Translations under genes and position numbers: made by a program
The notes under the pieces: generated by a model
What the model was told of the DNA's origin: nothing
The model's input: the letters and a program-made list of their open reading frames with translations, nothing else
The model's database searches: none
Assembly: GCA_963806455.1 (NCBI GenBank)
Contig: CAWDXZ010000004.1
Span: 186,001-250,000 of the forward strand
DNA from: Bog-756 sp963806455
GTDB lineage: Bacteria > Actinomycetota > Acidimicrobiia > Acidimicrobiales > RAAP-2
Direction of reading: 5' to 3'
DNA length: 64,000 nt
Shown: positions 53,618 through 61,971 of the stretch, piece after piece
How the letters are laid out: each line of letters opens with the position of its first letter
Numbering within the stretch: the stretch's first letter is position 1

Positions 53618-54967
53618 TCACGAGCCGGCCCCCTCCCGACCCGATCCCGACTCCCGGGCCGCCCACGAGAACACTCCGTGCGCCATGGTCGACGAGGCCG
53701 CGTCGGCACGGCGGGTGAACACCAGGCGGCGCGCCTCTTGGACCCCGGGGTCGTCCGGAGCGGCCAGCCAGGCCAGCTCGGCCAGGTGCCCGGCCAGGCG
53801 CAGGGAGCCGTCGCGTGCTCCGGCCGGGGAAGGAGAGGTAGCACCGGCCCCGGTGGCCCGGGTCCCCTCCACCAGGGCCAGGGCCCGGTCGGCCAGGGCC
53901 CCGGCTCCCCCGGCCAGCTCGGCCAGCTCGAGGGCGAGGGCGCGCTCGGGGGCGGGCTGGAGGGTGGCCGGGTTGCCGTCCCACCATCCGCCGTAGAGGC
54001 GCCACACCGTGCGGACGATGAACTCGGGCTCGTCGTAGACCGGTTGCAGGTAGGGGCGCTCCATCAGCCGGGCCGGCGGCGTCACGGTGTGGATCACCTC
54101 GTCGAGCCGGGCGCCCCGGTTCATGAGGGCCAGGGTCTGCTCGACCAGGGACTCGAGGAGCTCGGCGGTGTCACCGAGGGCCTGCCGGACCCGGTCGGCG
54201 CCCACCACCGGGTACCCGTGCCCGGGCAGCAGGACCTCCGGCCCCCCGCCCGGCGAGTCGTAGAGGGCGAGCATCCGGCGGAGGGCGTCGGCCCATTCGA
54301 GCGGGTACCGCTGCACCTTCTGGGGGTTGCCGGCGTTGGGCGAGGCCCAGATGAACAGGTCGCCGCAGCACAGCACGCGCGAAGCGGGGAACCACGTCCA
54401 GGTGTGGTCGTCGGTCTCACCCTTGGCGTGGTGGAGATGGGCGGTGGTGCCCCCGACGTCGAGTACGAGATGGTCCCGGTAGGTGCGGTCGGGGTAGCGG
54501 TACTCGGTCGGCCATTGCAGCGAGTCGATGTCGAACTGCCGCCGGTTGATGATGCCGTTGTAGCCGGCGGTCAGGATGTACCGGTCGAAGCGGGCGGGAA
54601 GGTCCTCGTGCGCCACCACCACCGGTCCGGGCCACCCGGCGGCGTCGGACTCGGCCTCCCACACCGGCACCCCGAAGACATGGTCGATGTGGCCGTGGGA
54701 GTAGACGGCCGTGTTGAGCCGGTCCGGCGACCAGCCCCGGAGGATCCGGTGGACCTCGGCGGCGAGGAAGGCGCTGCCCGTGTCCACCAGGACCAGACCG
54801 TCCTCGGTGTCGACGGCCGACACGTTGGCGAAGGAGGGCACGAAGGCCACGCCGTCGGCCACCTCGGCCAGGCCGGGTGCCGGGCGCAGGGGATGCACCT
54901 CCGAGGTGGTGACCTCGCCCCGCCACAGCCGGTCGGCCATGGCCAGCACGTCATGCACCTCGGGCAT
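53618..54967 (-). CDS. MBL-fold hydrolase, alkylsulfatase-like
   Basis: A 449-residue metallo-beta-lactamase-fold protein. SHGHIDHVFG is the H-x-H-x-D-H metal site, and further ligands are likely in HHAKGETDDHTW and LLPGHGYPV. The C-terminal part contains LYGGWWDGNPATLQP, a hallmark of SdsA1-type alkylsulfatases where it belongs to the dimerisation region. A role in cleaving a sulfate or similar ester is suggested. The start is the ATG at 54967; upstream open frame is shadow. Confidence 0.75.
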   Translation of the reverse strand: MPEVHDVLAMADRLWRGEVTTSEVHPLRPAPGLAEVADGVAFVPSFANVSAVDTEDGLVLVDTGSAFLAAEVHRILRGWSPDRLNTAVYSHGHIDHVFGVPVWEAESDAAGWPGPVVVAHEDLPARFDRYILTAGYNGIINRRQFDIDSLQWPTEYRYPDRTYRDHLVLDVGGTTAHLHHAKGETDDHTWTWFPASRVLCCGDLFIWASPNAGNPQKVQRYPLEWADALRRMLALYDSPGGGPEVLLPGHGYPVVGADRVRQALGDTAELLESLVEQTLALMNRGARLDEVIHTVTPPARLMERPYLQPVYDEPEFIVRTVWRLYGGWWDGNPATLQPAPERALALELAELAGGAGALADRALALVEGTRATGAGATSPSPAGARDGSLRLAGHLAELAWLAAPDDPGVQEARRLVFTRRADAASSTMAHGVFSWAARESGSGREGAGS

Positions 54968-55029
54968 CGGCTCCCCCTTCGACGACGGGACTGTAGCCGG
55001 GTCGGCCCGGCCCGGCGACCGGTCGGTTG

Positions 55030-55668
55030 CTACTCCGACCGGGTATCGGGATCGCTCGGCGCCGCGGTCATGCGCCCCGCCCAGCGGCCCGCGTTCCGCA
55101 GCGACCGCTTGAGGCGCGCTTCGGCGGCCGGCCGGTGCTTGGCCACCAGGCGCCGACCAGAGGCCGCCGCCGCTCCCGCCGTGCGCCCGGCGCTCCGGGC
55201 GGCACGCTCGCCCGCCGGGTCGGAACCCCCGTCCTGCCCCCCGGGGGTGCGGGGCGCCGAACCGGGTCGGTCCCGCCGGGAGTCGACCACCGAGGCGGTG
55301 GCGTCGATCACCCGTGCACCACCTCGTCCCCGCCCGGTCCCGGCCACGTCGGCACGATAGTCCGACGACCGGGTGAGGGTGGCCACGCGGATGAGCCCCA
55401 CGGCGCCGAACTCGATGACGATGATCCCTTCGACGTCGGGTCGCAGGGCGGGCAGCAGCGGGGCGGCCGCCACCAGCACGGCGGCCGTCACCACCAGGGC
55501 GAGGTGCAGCCGTTGCGGACAGAGCCGCAGGAGCCCGAGCGGCCCCTGGGCGGTGACGGCCAACGCGGCGAAGGCCGCCGCCGCTCCCACCAGCAGGCCA
55601 CCGCCCCGGACGTGCACCGAGATGTCGACGAAGATGACGGCCACGATCAGCTCGGTGGCCTGCACCAC
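55030..55668 (-). CDS. Small membrane protein of unknown function
   Basis: A 212-residue protein whose first half has about four helices (LIVAVIFVDISV, LLVGAAAAFAALAVTAQ, LALVVTAAVLVAAAPLLPAL, IIVIEFGAVGLIRVATL) and whose second half is basic, disordered and Arg/Ala-rich. The only starts before the in-frame stop are two adjacent GTG codons at 55668 and 55665. I do not recognise the family. It lies between tatA and the MBL-fold gene on the same strand. Confidence 0.5.
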   Translation of the reverse strand: MVQATELIVAVIFVDISVHVRGGGLLVGAAAAFAALAVTAQGPLGLLRLCPQRLHLALVVTAAVLVAAAPLLPALRPDVEGIIVIEFGAVGLIRVATLTRSSDYRADVAGTGRGRGGARVIDATASVVDSRRDRPGSAPRTPGGQDGGSDPAGERAARSAGRTAGAAAASGRRLVAKHRPAAEARLKRSLRNAGRWAGRMTAAPSDPDTRSE

Positions 55669-55766
55669 CCAGAACGGGAAGGGACGCGGCCCGGGCGCTG
55701 CCTCGACCGGGGAGGAGGCCGCTCCGCGCTCGATGGGCGGAGCTCATCGGCCGCAGAGCGGCGGGC

Positions 55767-56057
55767 TCAGGAGGTCGACTGGCCGTTGGCCCCGTCGACC
55801 CGTACCTCGACGACCGGCGGGGCGGGCGGAACCGGCGGCGGGCTCACCGCGGCCGGAGGAGTGGCCTGGGCCACCGACTTGGTCCCGGCGTCGTCCTCGG
55901 AGGACCCCTCGTCGAGGCCCTTCTTGAACTCCTTCTGGGCCGACCCGAGGGAACGGGCCAGCTTGGGGATCTGGGTGGATCCGAACAGGACCAGGACCAC
56001 CACGACCAGGATGATGATGCCGTCTACGCCGAAGATCTCTGCGGGGCCGATGTGCAC
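55767..56057 (-). CDS. tatA: Sec-independent translocase protein TatA
   Basis: A 96-residue protein with one N-terminal helix (GIIILVVVVLVLFGSTQIPKL) and the conserved FG before the amphipathic helix (LARSLGSAQKEFKKGL), ending in a Pro-rich tail. It forms the pore of twin-arginine export. The GTG start is supported by AAGGAG eight bases upstream on the minus strand; the longer ATG-initiated frame is not. No tatB or tatC is nearby. Confidence 0.88.
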   Translation of the reverse strand: MHIGPAEIFGVDGIIILVVVVLVLFGSTQIPKLARSLGSAQKEFKKGLDEGSSEDDAGTKSVAQATPPAAVSPPPVPPAPPVVEVRVDGANGQSTS

Positions 56058-56166
56058 GTTGGTGTCTCCTTTGTGCGGCTGCGGTGACCAGGTTAGACCC
56101 GTCCGACCGGGCTCGCAGCACAGCGATGGACGGTCTACGGCGCCGGGCCCCCGGTTGGATGGCCCG

Positions 56167-56604
56167 TCAGCCGGCCAGGAAGACCCCCAGGCAGAGGGCG
56201 GCCACCGAGGCCAGGGCACCGATCGCCCCCCATACGGCCAGCGCCCGCCGGCCGGTGGACCGCTGGTGCAGATACACAGCCACGCCGGCCACCGCCACGA
56301 CCACGATCTTGACGATGAGCACGGTCTTCCAGGCGGTGGAGGCGTGATCCACGCCGAGGGCGCCGATGTTCCAGAACCCGGTCACCACCAGCACGGCGTA
56401 GGCCGGCCATAGCAGGCGGCCGAGGGCCCGGGCCACCAGCTTGGGGGCACCATCGCCGAGGGCCCGGACCGTGGGGAGGAGTCCGGCCACCGTGAACTGG
56501 CCGCCCACCCAGATGCTGGCGGCCAGCACGTGGAGGATCAGGCGGAACCCGTCCAGCCCGCCGGAGAGCGACGGGGCCGCGTCGGCCGGCAGGGGATGGA
56601 GCAT
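56167..56604 (-). CDS. CopD-like membrane protein
   Basis: A 145-residue protein with four helices. RLILHVLAASIWVGGQFTVAG matches the first helix of the CopD/YebZ-type domain, whose His may bind copper or haem; GRLLWPAYAVLVVTGFWN and VLIVKIVVVAVAGVAVYLHQR follow. Such short stand-alone members are common in actinomycetes and are uncharacterised. It precedes tatA on the same strand by about 110 bp. Confidence 0.65.
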   Translation of the reverse strand: MLHPLPADAAPSLSGGLDGFRLILHVLAASIWVGGQFTVAGLLPTVRALGDGAPKLVARALGRLLWPAYAVLVVTGFWNIGALGVDHASTAWKTVLIVKIVVVAVAGVAVYLHQRSTGRRALAVWGAIGALASVAALCLGVFLAG

Positions 56605-56635
56605 GGGGTGGCCTGGTCTCGGCGGTCGGGCCGGC

Positions 56636-57406
56636 CTAGGTGCCGGTCCAGTTGGGCTTGCGCTTCTCGGCGAAGGCGATCGGTCCCTCCATGGCGTCGG
56701 CCGAGCCGAACACCTCCCCGACGGCGGCGTTGTTGACCGCCCAACCCGCGGCGTCGGGGAGCTCGCCCGCCTCCTTCATCACCCGCTTGGACACCCGCAC
56801 GGCCAGGGGGGCGTTGTCGGTGATGGTCCCGGCCAGGGCCAGGGCTTCCTCCATCAGCCGGGCGGCGGGCACCACCCGGTTGACCAGGCCGAGCTCGAGG
56901 GCCCGCCGGGCATCGATCGGGTCGCCGGTGAGGGCCAGCTCCATGGCGATGGTCGGGGGGATCTTCTTGGGCAGGCGGAGCAGGGCGCCGGCCCCGGCCA
57001 TGAGCCCTCGCTTGACCTCGGGGATGCCGAATTTCGCCTCCTCGACCGCCACCACCAGGTCGCAGGCGAGCATGATCTCGCACCCGCCGGCCAGGGCCGA
57101 GCCGTTGACGGCGGCGATGATCGGCTTGGGGAAGTCGCGCTGGGCGATGCCCCCGAACCCACCCTTGGCCCCCATGATGTCGCCGGCCTCGCCGGCGGTG
57201 AAGGCCTTGAGGTCCATGCCGGCGCTGAACGCCTTGTCACCGCTTCCGGTCACGATGACCACCCAGCAGTCGTCGTCCGCCTCGAGGTCGTCGAAGGCGG
57301 CGGCGAAGGCCCGGGAGACGGCCCCGTTGACGGCGTTGCGGGCCTCGGGCCGGTTGATGGTGAGGATCTCGGTGTGACCCCGGCGCTCGCGGAGCAGTTC
57401 GGACAT
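56636..57406 (-). CDS. Enoyl-CoA hydratase/isomerase family protein (crotonase)
   Basis: A 256-residue crotonase-fold enzyme. KAFSAGMDLKAF forms the oxyanion hole, VNGSALAGGCEIMLACDLV holds one catalytic Glu, and KFGIPEVKRGLMAGAGALLRLP holds the second. Both Glu are kept, consistent with hydratase activity on an acyl-CoA. The ATG is 18 bp after the thiolase-like gene on the same strand, which suggests a shared acyl-CoA pathway; the substrate is not determinable. Confidence 0.9.
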   Translation of the reverse strand: MSELLRERRGHTEILTINRPEARNAVNGAVSRAFAAAFDDLEADDDCWVVIVTGSGDKAFSAGMDLKAFTAGEAGDIMGAKGGFGGIAQRDFPKPIIAAVNGSALAGGCEIMLACDLVVAVEEAKFGIPEVKRGLMAGAGALLRLPKKIPPTIAMELALTGDPIDARRALELGLVNRVVPAARLMEEALALAGTITDNAPLAVRVSKRVMKEAGELPDAAGWAVNNAAVGEVFGSADAMEGPIAFAEKRKPNWTGT

Positions 57407-57424
57407 GGCAAGGTTCCCCTGACG

Positions 57425-58975
57425 TCAGCCTGTGGCCAGACGGTAGCGCGGCGCACCGGCCTCGACGGTCACGGGCGAGCCGACCAGGCCGGGCACGTCG
57501 AGGCGGCCGACCGCCTCGAGCACGTCGTGGTGGGCCGGGGCCAGGGCCATGTGCCGCCCGTCGGGGAGGCGGGCGAGCACCGGCGCCGCCGTGGCCCGGC
57601 CGTCGTGGTCGCGCATCACCGTGGCCGCCACCACCCGGGCCGGGGTGGGTGTGTCGACGGCCAGGACGGTGTCGACCGCCGAGTCGTCGATGCGGGCCTG
57701 GGCCGCGGCGGTGTCCCCCCGGCGGTAGCCGGCCGGCGGGGGAGTCGACCCGTACACGCCCAGCGCGTGCTTGGTGATGAACCAGCCGAGGCCGGTGGCC
57801 AGTCCGAGCCGCCCCGGGGAGGCGTCGCCCGTCGACGGCGGCGAGCGCCGGAGGGCATCGGTCAGGGCGGCGATCGCGTGGGTGGTGTAGTTGTTGCCCG
57901 GGCCACCGAAGTAGGGGAGGCCGCCGGCGGCGGTCAGCGGGCGCCCGTCGCCGGGGGCGATCCCGAGGGCGTCGGTGGCCAGCTCGACGGCGGAGGGGAA
58001 GCACGAGTACAGGTCGAGGACCTCGATGTCGTCGATCCCGACGGACCGGCCGGTCCCCGCGGCCTGCGAGGCCGCCTCGAACAAGGCGCGGCCGGCGCCG
58101 GCGATGGCCGGTGACCGGCCCGGATCGGGGCGCGCCGCCGGGAACCGCACGTCCACGGCGTCCGCCCCGGCCCAGATGAAGACGGCCCGGTCCCCGACCC
58201 CGGCCCGGACCGCCTCGGCCAGGGAGCAGACGAGGAGGGCGGCGCCCTGATCGGATCCGAGGAAGGCGGCCATCCGTTTGGTGTAGGGCTCGCACACGAT
58301 GCGGTTGTCGGGGGCCGGGGTGGCGATGGCCCCCGGGCTTCGCACCTCGGGGAACCAGGCGTAGGGGTTGGCCGCCGCCACCTCGGTGAACGGTGCGAAC
58401 AGCCGGCCGATGTACCGTCGCCGGGCCGGGGCGTCATGGCCGGCCCGGGCCGCCACCACGCTCTCGAACAACGGGTAGATCTGCATCGGCGCCATCAGGC
58501 CGATGGCCGACTCGGCCGGCCCGACCCCGGGGTGGTCGTCCCCGACCAGCGGGTCCGGCGGGAGGTCGGTGTCGGGTTCGTGGGGCCGCCCCTCGGCCCG
58601 GCGGGCCCTCGACGACCGGATGGCCTCGGACCCGGCGATGACGGTGGCCGACAGACGGCCCCGGGCGATCTCGTCGGCGGCCCGGCTCACCAGCCATTGC
58701 GGGCTGTTGCCCCCGATGGTGGTGACCTCGCACGTCGCCCCGGTCAGCCCCAGTCGGCCGGCCAGCTCGGTGGCGGGCGCCGGGCCGGTGTGGGTCATGA
58801 CGCTGACCACCGACAGCCGTTGGACCGAACCCCGCAGCGCCGGGACGTCGGCGAAGGCGGCTTCGCCGGCCCGTTCCATCAGGTCGAGGGGGCTGACCAG
58901 CCTGTCCCGCTCGATGGACTGCCCGGACGCGATGACGACCGGGACGCGCTCGGGGTCGGGGCTCGAGGAGGTCAT
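57425..58975 (-). CDS. Thiolase-like acyl-CoA acetyltransferase family protein
   Basis: A 516-residue protein of the SCP-x-like thiolase group. DLYSCFPSAVELATDALGI and GGLPYFGGPGNNYTTHAIAAL are typical of the C-terminal half, and the last ~80 residues resemble the OB-like end found in this subgroup. The N-terminal active-site region reads TTIGGNSPQW (residues 85-94), where true thiolases have a Cys-x-S-G, so the nucleophilic Cys appears missing. It may be a non-classical or inactive member acting with the crotonase downstream. Confidence 0.75.
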   Translation of the reverse strand: MTSSSPDPERVPVVIASGQSIERDRLVSPLDLMERAGEAAFADVPALRGSVQRLSVVSVMTHTGPAPATELAGRLGLTGATCEVTTIGGNSPQWLVSRAADEIARGRLSATVIAGSEAIRSSRARRAEGRPHEPDTDLPPDPLVGDDHPGVGPAESAIGLMAPMQIYPLFESVVAARAGHDAPARRRYIGRLFAPFTEVAAANPYAWFPEVRSPGAIATPAPDNRIVCEPYTKRMAAFLGSDQGAALLVCSLAEAVRAGVGDRAVFIWAGADAVDVRFPAARPDPGRSPAIAGAGRALFEAASQAAGTGRSVGIDDIEVLDLYSCFPSAVELATDALGIAPGDGRPLTAAGGLPYFGGPGNNYTTHAIAALTDALRRSPPSTGDASPGRLGLATGLGWFITKHALGVYGSTPPPAGYRRGDTAAAQARIDDSAVDTVLAVDTPTPARVVAATVMRDHDGRATAAPVLARLPDGRHMALAPAHHDVLEAVGRLDVPGLVGSPVTVEAGAPRYRLATG

Positions 58976-59040
58976 GGGCGCGGGGACGCGGTTCGTCCGG
59001 GGGGCAAGCTACCATCGTCGCTCTCCGGCGACGGCCGCGC

Positions 59041-60594
59041 GTGCCCGGCCCGGCGAGAGCCCGGACCGTGCAGTCCCGGACGGCGAAGCCCCGGACCGTG
59101 AAAGGGAGGACCTTGCCCCCGACGCCGCCCCCCACGACCAGTGGCGCCGGGCTGCCCGAGGGGTTCCTCTTCGGGGTGGCCACCGCCGGGTTCCAGGTCG
59201 AGGGAGGCTACAACGGGCCCGGCCAGCCGGCCAACAACTGGCTGGCCTGGGAGCAGGTGGGCCGGGTGGAGCCCTCGGGCAACGCGGTGGGCTTCTTCGA
59301 CCGGCCCGAGGAGGCGCTCGATCGTGCCCGGGCCCTGGGGTGCAACAGCTTCCGGCTGGGCGTGGAGTGGGCCCGGGTGGTCCCCGACGAGCGGGGCACC
59401 GACGCCGCCGCCCTGGCCCGGTACGTGCGGATCGTGGACGAATGCGTGGCGCGGGGGCTCGTCCCCCTGGTCACACTGCACCACTTCACCCATCCGGACT
59501 GGTTGGGGGTCGACTTCTGGCTGCGGCCCGACGCCCCCGACCGCTTCCGGCAATGGGCCGAGGTGGCCGTCGGGGCCCTGGCTCCGGCCGTGCGCCACTG
59601 GGTCACGCTCAACGAGATCAACGTGCTCGCCCTCAACTCATGGCTGCTCGGCGCGTTCCCACCGGGTCGGATCCTGTCCGTCCCGGACAGTGTCGTTGCC
59701 CTCGACAACCTGTTGACCGCCCACGTCCTCGGCTACGAGGTGATCCACCGGGCACGTCCCGACGCCGTCGTCACCACCAACAACGCCTGTCTGAGCCTCT
59801 ACGCCCAGGACCGCATGCTCACCGACCTCCTCCTCGCCCGGGGGGCAGGGGTCGACCGCGGCGACGTGGACGACTGGCTGGAGGAGCGCCGCCACCGACA
59901 CGACCGCTGTCTCCCCGCCGGCCCCGGGGAACGGTTGCTGCGCCGGATCAGCGCGGCGGCGGCACCGTACGGAGCGGCGGCGGCCCGGCGCCGGGGACGC
60001 GCCGGCACCGGCCTCCCGCGCCGGGCGCTCGACGCCGTCTACGAGAGCCCCCACCGGCGCACGCTCGATGCGGTGGCCATCGACTACTACGACCCGCAGT
60101 CCGCCCGGCATTTCCGGCTGCCCGGTCACCCGACGGCCGGTGGACGGGGCTACCTGCCCGTCCGGGAGCTCTGGGACGACGTACCCGATCCGGGCGGACT
60201 GGCCCGCTGGCTGTCGGACCAGCACGCATTGGCCCCGGGGCTCCCGCTGTGGGTGGTGGAGAACGGCCTGTGCAACCGGGTGCGCCACGGGCGTTCGTAC
60301 CCCCGCCTCGACGGGTGGGAGCGCCCGCGTTATCTGCGGGAGAACATCGCCGCCGTGATGTCGGCCCTCGACCACGGAGTGCCGGTCGGGGGGTACTGGC
60401 ACTGGTCGCTCATGGACAACTACGAATGGGGCTCGTACCAACCCCGGTTCGGCATCCACGGCATCGACCGCCATCGCGGCGAGCACGGGACCACGTGGCT
60501 GGAGACCGACGCCCTCGGTGCCGACGCCGCCGGCGCCTACCACCGGATCATCGCCGGCCTCCGCGCCGGCGACCGTTCGGTGCTGCGGAGCTGA
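59041..60594 (+). CDS. Glycoside hydrolase family 1 (beta-glucosidase-like)
   Basis: A retaining GH1 enzyme, up to 517 residues. LPEGFLFGVATAGFQVEGG opens the domain, VTLNEINVLALNS has the acid/base Glu, and LWVVENGLCNRVRHGRSY has the nucleophile Glu; WSLMDNYEWGSYQPRFG is the sugar-site segment. The start is unsure: GTG 59041, GTG 59098 and TTG 59113 (with AGGGAGG just before it) all fit, and the first 24 codons are an Arg-Thr-rich repeat. No signal peptide, so probably cytosolic. It converges on the gene ending at 60602. Confidence 0.88.
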   Translation: MPGPARARTVQSRTAKPRTVKGRTLPPTPPPTTSGAGLPEGFLFGVATAGFQVEGGYNGPGQPANNWLAWEQVGRVEPSGNAVGFFDRPEEALDRARALGCNSFRLGVEWARVVPDERGTDAAALARYVRIVDECVARGLVPLVTLHHFTHPDWLGVDFWLRPDAPDRFRQWAEVAVGALAPAVRHWVTLNEINVLALNSWLLGAFPPGRILSVPDSVVALDNLLTAHVLGYEVIHRARPDAVVTTNNACLSLYAQDRMLTDLLLARGAGVDRGDVDDWLEERRHRHDRCLPAGPGERLLRRISAAAAPYGAAAARRRGRAGTGLPRRALDAVYESPHRRTLDAVAIDYYDPQSARHFRLPGHPTAGGRGYLPVRELWDDVPDPGGLARWLSDQHALAPGLPLWVVENGLCNRVRHGRSYPRLDGWERPRYLRENIAAVMSALDHGVPVGGYWHWSLMDNYEWGSYQPRFGIHGIDRHRGEHGTTWLETDALGADAAGAYHRIIAGLRAGDRSVLRS

Positions 60595-60601
60595 GGCCGG
60601 T

Positions 60602-61573
60602 TCAGCCGCCGACCGTCCGGCCGAGGTCCCCCAGAACCTGCTCGGCCTGCTCCACGATCTGTGCCACCAGGCTGGCGGCCGGAATGAGGGTCTGGATGGC
60701 CCCGACCCCCTGCCCGGTCGGATAGCACTCGCGGGCGGGGTCGATGCCCTCGGTGTCCTCCCCCCCGCCCAGGTGGAATGCGCCGTCGTTCATGGACCGG
60801 CCGAGCTGACCCGGGAAAGGGCTGAGCTCCGACGGGTGCTCGTCGAAGAAGTCCGTGTACTCGTTGCGGACCACCCGCATGGTCTTCCCCGAGAAGGCCC
60901 GGCTGATGGTGGTGCCATCCTCCCTGGTCCGGATCAGGGCGTCCTTGTAGCCGGCCACGCTGCGGGCCTCGGGGGTGGCGATGAAGCGGGTGCCGATCCA
61001 CACCCCGTCGGCGCCGAGGGCCAGCGCGGCGGCCAGGCCGCGGCCGTCGACGATGCCGCCCGCCGCCACCACCGGGATGTCGGTCCCGACGGCGTCGACG
61101 ATCTGGGGTACCAGTGGCATCGTGGCCACCAGACCGGTGTGGCCACCGGCCTCGGTGCCCTGGGCCACCACGATGTCGCAACCGGCCTCGAGGGCCCGGC
61201 GGGCGTGGTCGACCTTGCCGCACATGTTGACCACCAGCACGTCGTGGCGGTGGCACAGGTCGACCACCTCCGAGGGGACCCCCAGCCCGGCCACGAAGAC
61301 CGAGGCCCCCCCTTCGATGACCTCGGCCACCTGACCCTCCATGTCGCCGGGCATGGCGGTCAGCAGGTCGACGCCGAAGGGCTTGTCGGTGGCGGCGCGC
61401 ACGGCGGCGATCTCGGCCACCATCCGCTCGCGGCTCATGGTCGAGGCGCCGAGACAGCCGAAGCCCCCGGCCTCGGACACCGCCGTGACCAGGGGCGCGT
61501 ACGACACGCCGCCCATGCCGGCCAGCATCACCGGGTGCTCGATCCCGAGCGCTTCGGTCAATCGTGTCTTCAC
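60602..61573 (-). CDS. Nitronate monooxygenase-like FMN protein
   Basis: A 323-residue TIM-barrel flavoprotein of the nitronate monooxygenase / 2-nitropropane dioxygenase family. HPVMLAGMGGVSYAPLVTAVSEAGGFGCLG binds FMN at the N-terminus in two pieces, AQGTEAGGHTG holds the catalytic His, and VVAAGGIVDGRGLAAALALGADGVWIGTRF is the phosphate-binding end. The GTG at 61573 has GGAGAG upstream. Members detoxify nitronates or act as enoyl-reductase-like enzymes; the native substrate is open. Confidence 0.85.
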   Translation of the reverse strand: MKTRLTEALGIEHPVMLAGMGGVSYAPLVTAVSEAGGFGCLGASTMSRERMVAEIAAVRAATDKPFGVDLLTAMPGDMEGQVAEVIEGGASVFVAGLGVPSEVVDLCHRHDVLVVNMCGKVDHARRALEAGCDIVVAQGTEAGGHTGLVATMPLVPQIVDAVGTDIPVVAAGGIVDGRGLAAALALGADGVWIGTRFIATPEARSVAGYKDALIRTREDGTTISRAFSGKTMRVVRNEYTDFFDEHPSELSPFPGQLGRSMNDGAFHLGGGEDTEGIDPARECYPTGQGVGAIQTLIPAASLVAQIVEQAEQVLGDLGRTVGG

Positions 61574-61665
61574 GCCCGTCTCTCCTCGTCCTCGACGTCG
61601 TCCGGTCGCACCACCACGTCCGGGCCCAGGGGCACCATAGGCCGGACCCGTCCCCGGCGAGGCGG

Positions 61666-61944
61666 TCAGACGAGGTAGGGGCAGTGGCGGCAGCCCGACT
61701 GGCAACAGGCCGACCGGCTCAACAGATGGGCGGCCGTCATCACGAAGAGGCCCGTCTCGGGGTCGGCGTAGCCCGGTGACCCCTCCTCCATGGCCGACCG
61801 GTGGGCGGCGAGGATGTCGGCCCGGCGCGGGTGCGACGGAGACAGGCGCGACGGGTGCGGCTGGTCGAGGGGCCGGCCCGACGACGACGGGGCCGGGACG
61901 GGTGGCTCCGGGGCCGGCTCGGACGGCACGGTCGGGTGCGACAT
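61666..61944 (-). CDS. DUF5522 family Cys-rich small protein
   Basis: A 92-residue protein whose conserved C-terminal half reads AHRSAMEEGSPGYADPETG, then TAAHLLSR and CCQSGCRHCPY. The four closely spaced Cys suggest metal or iron-sulfur binding. The N-terminal half is Pro/Ser-rich filler. Function unknown. It ends 93 bp before the nitronate monooxygenase-like start. Confidence 0.75.
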   Translation of the reverse strand: MSHPTVPSEPAPEPPVPAPSSSGRPLDQPHPSRLSPSHPRRADILAAHRSAMEEGSPGYADPETGLFVMTAAHLLSRSACCQSGCRHCPYLV

Positions 61945-61971
61945 CGGCGGGAACGGGCCGGCGGGGCCGCC

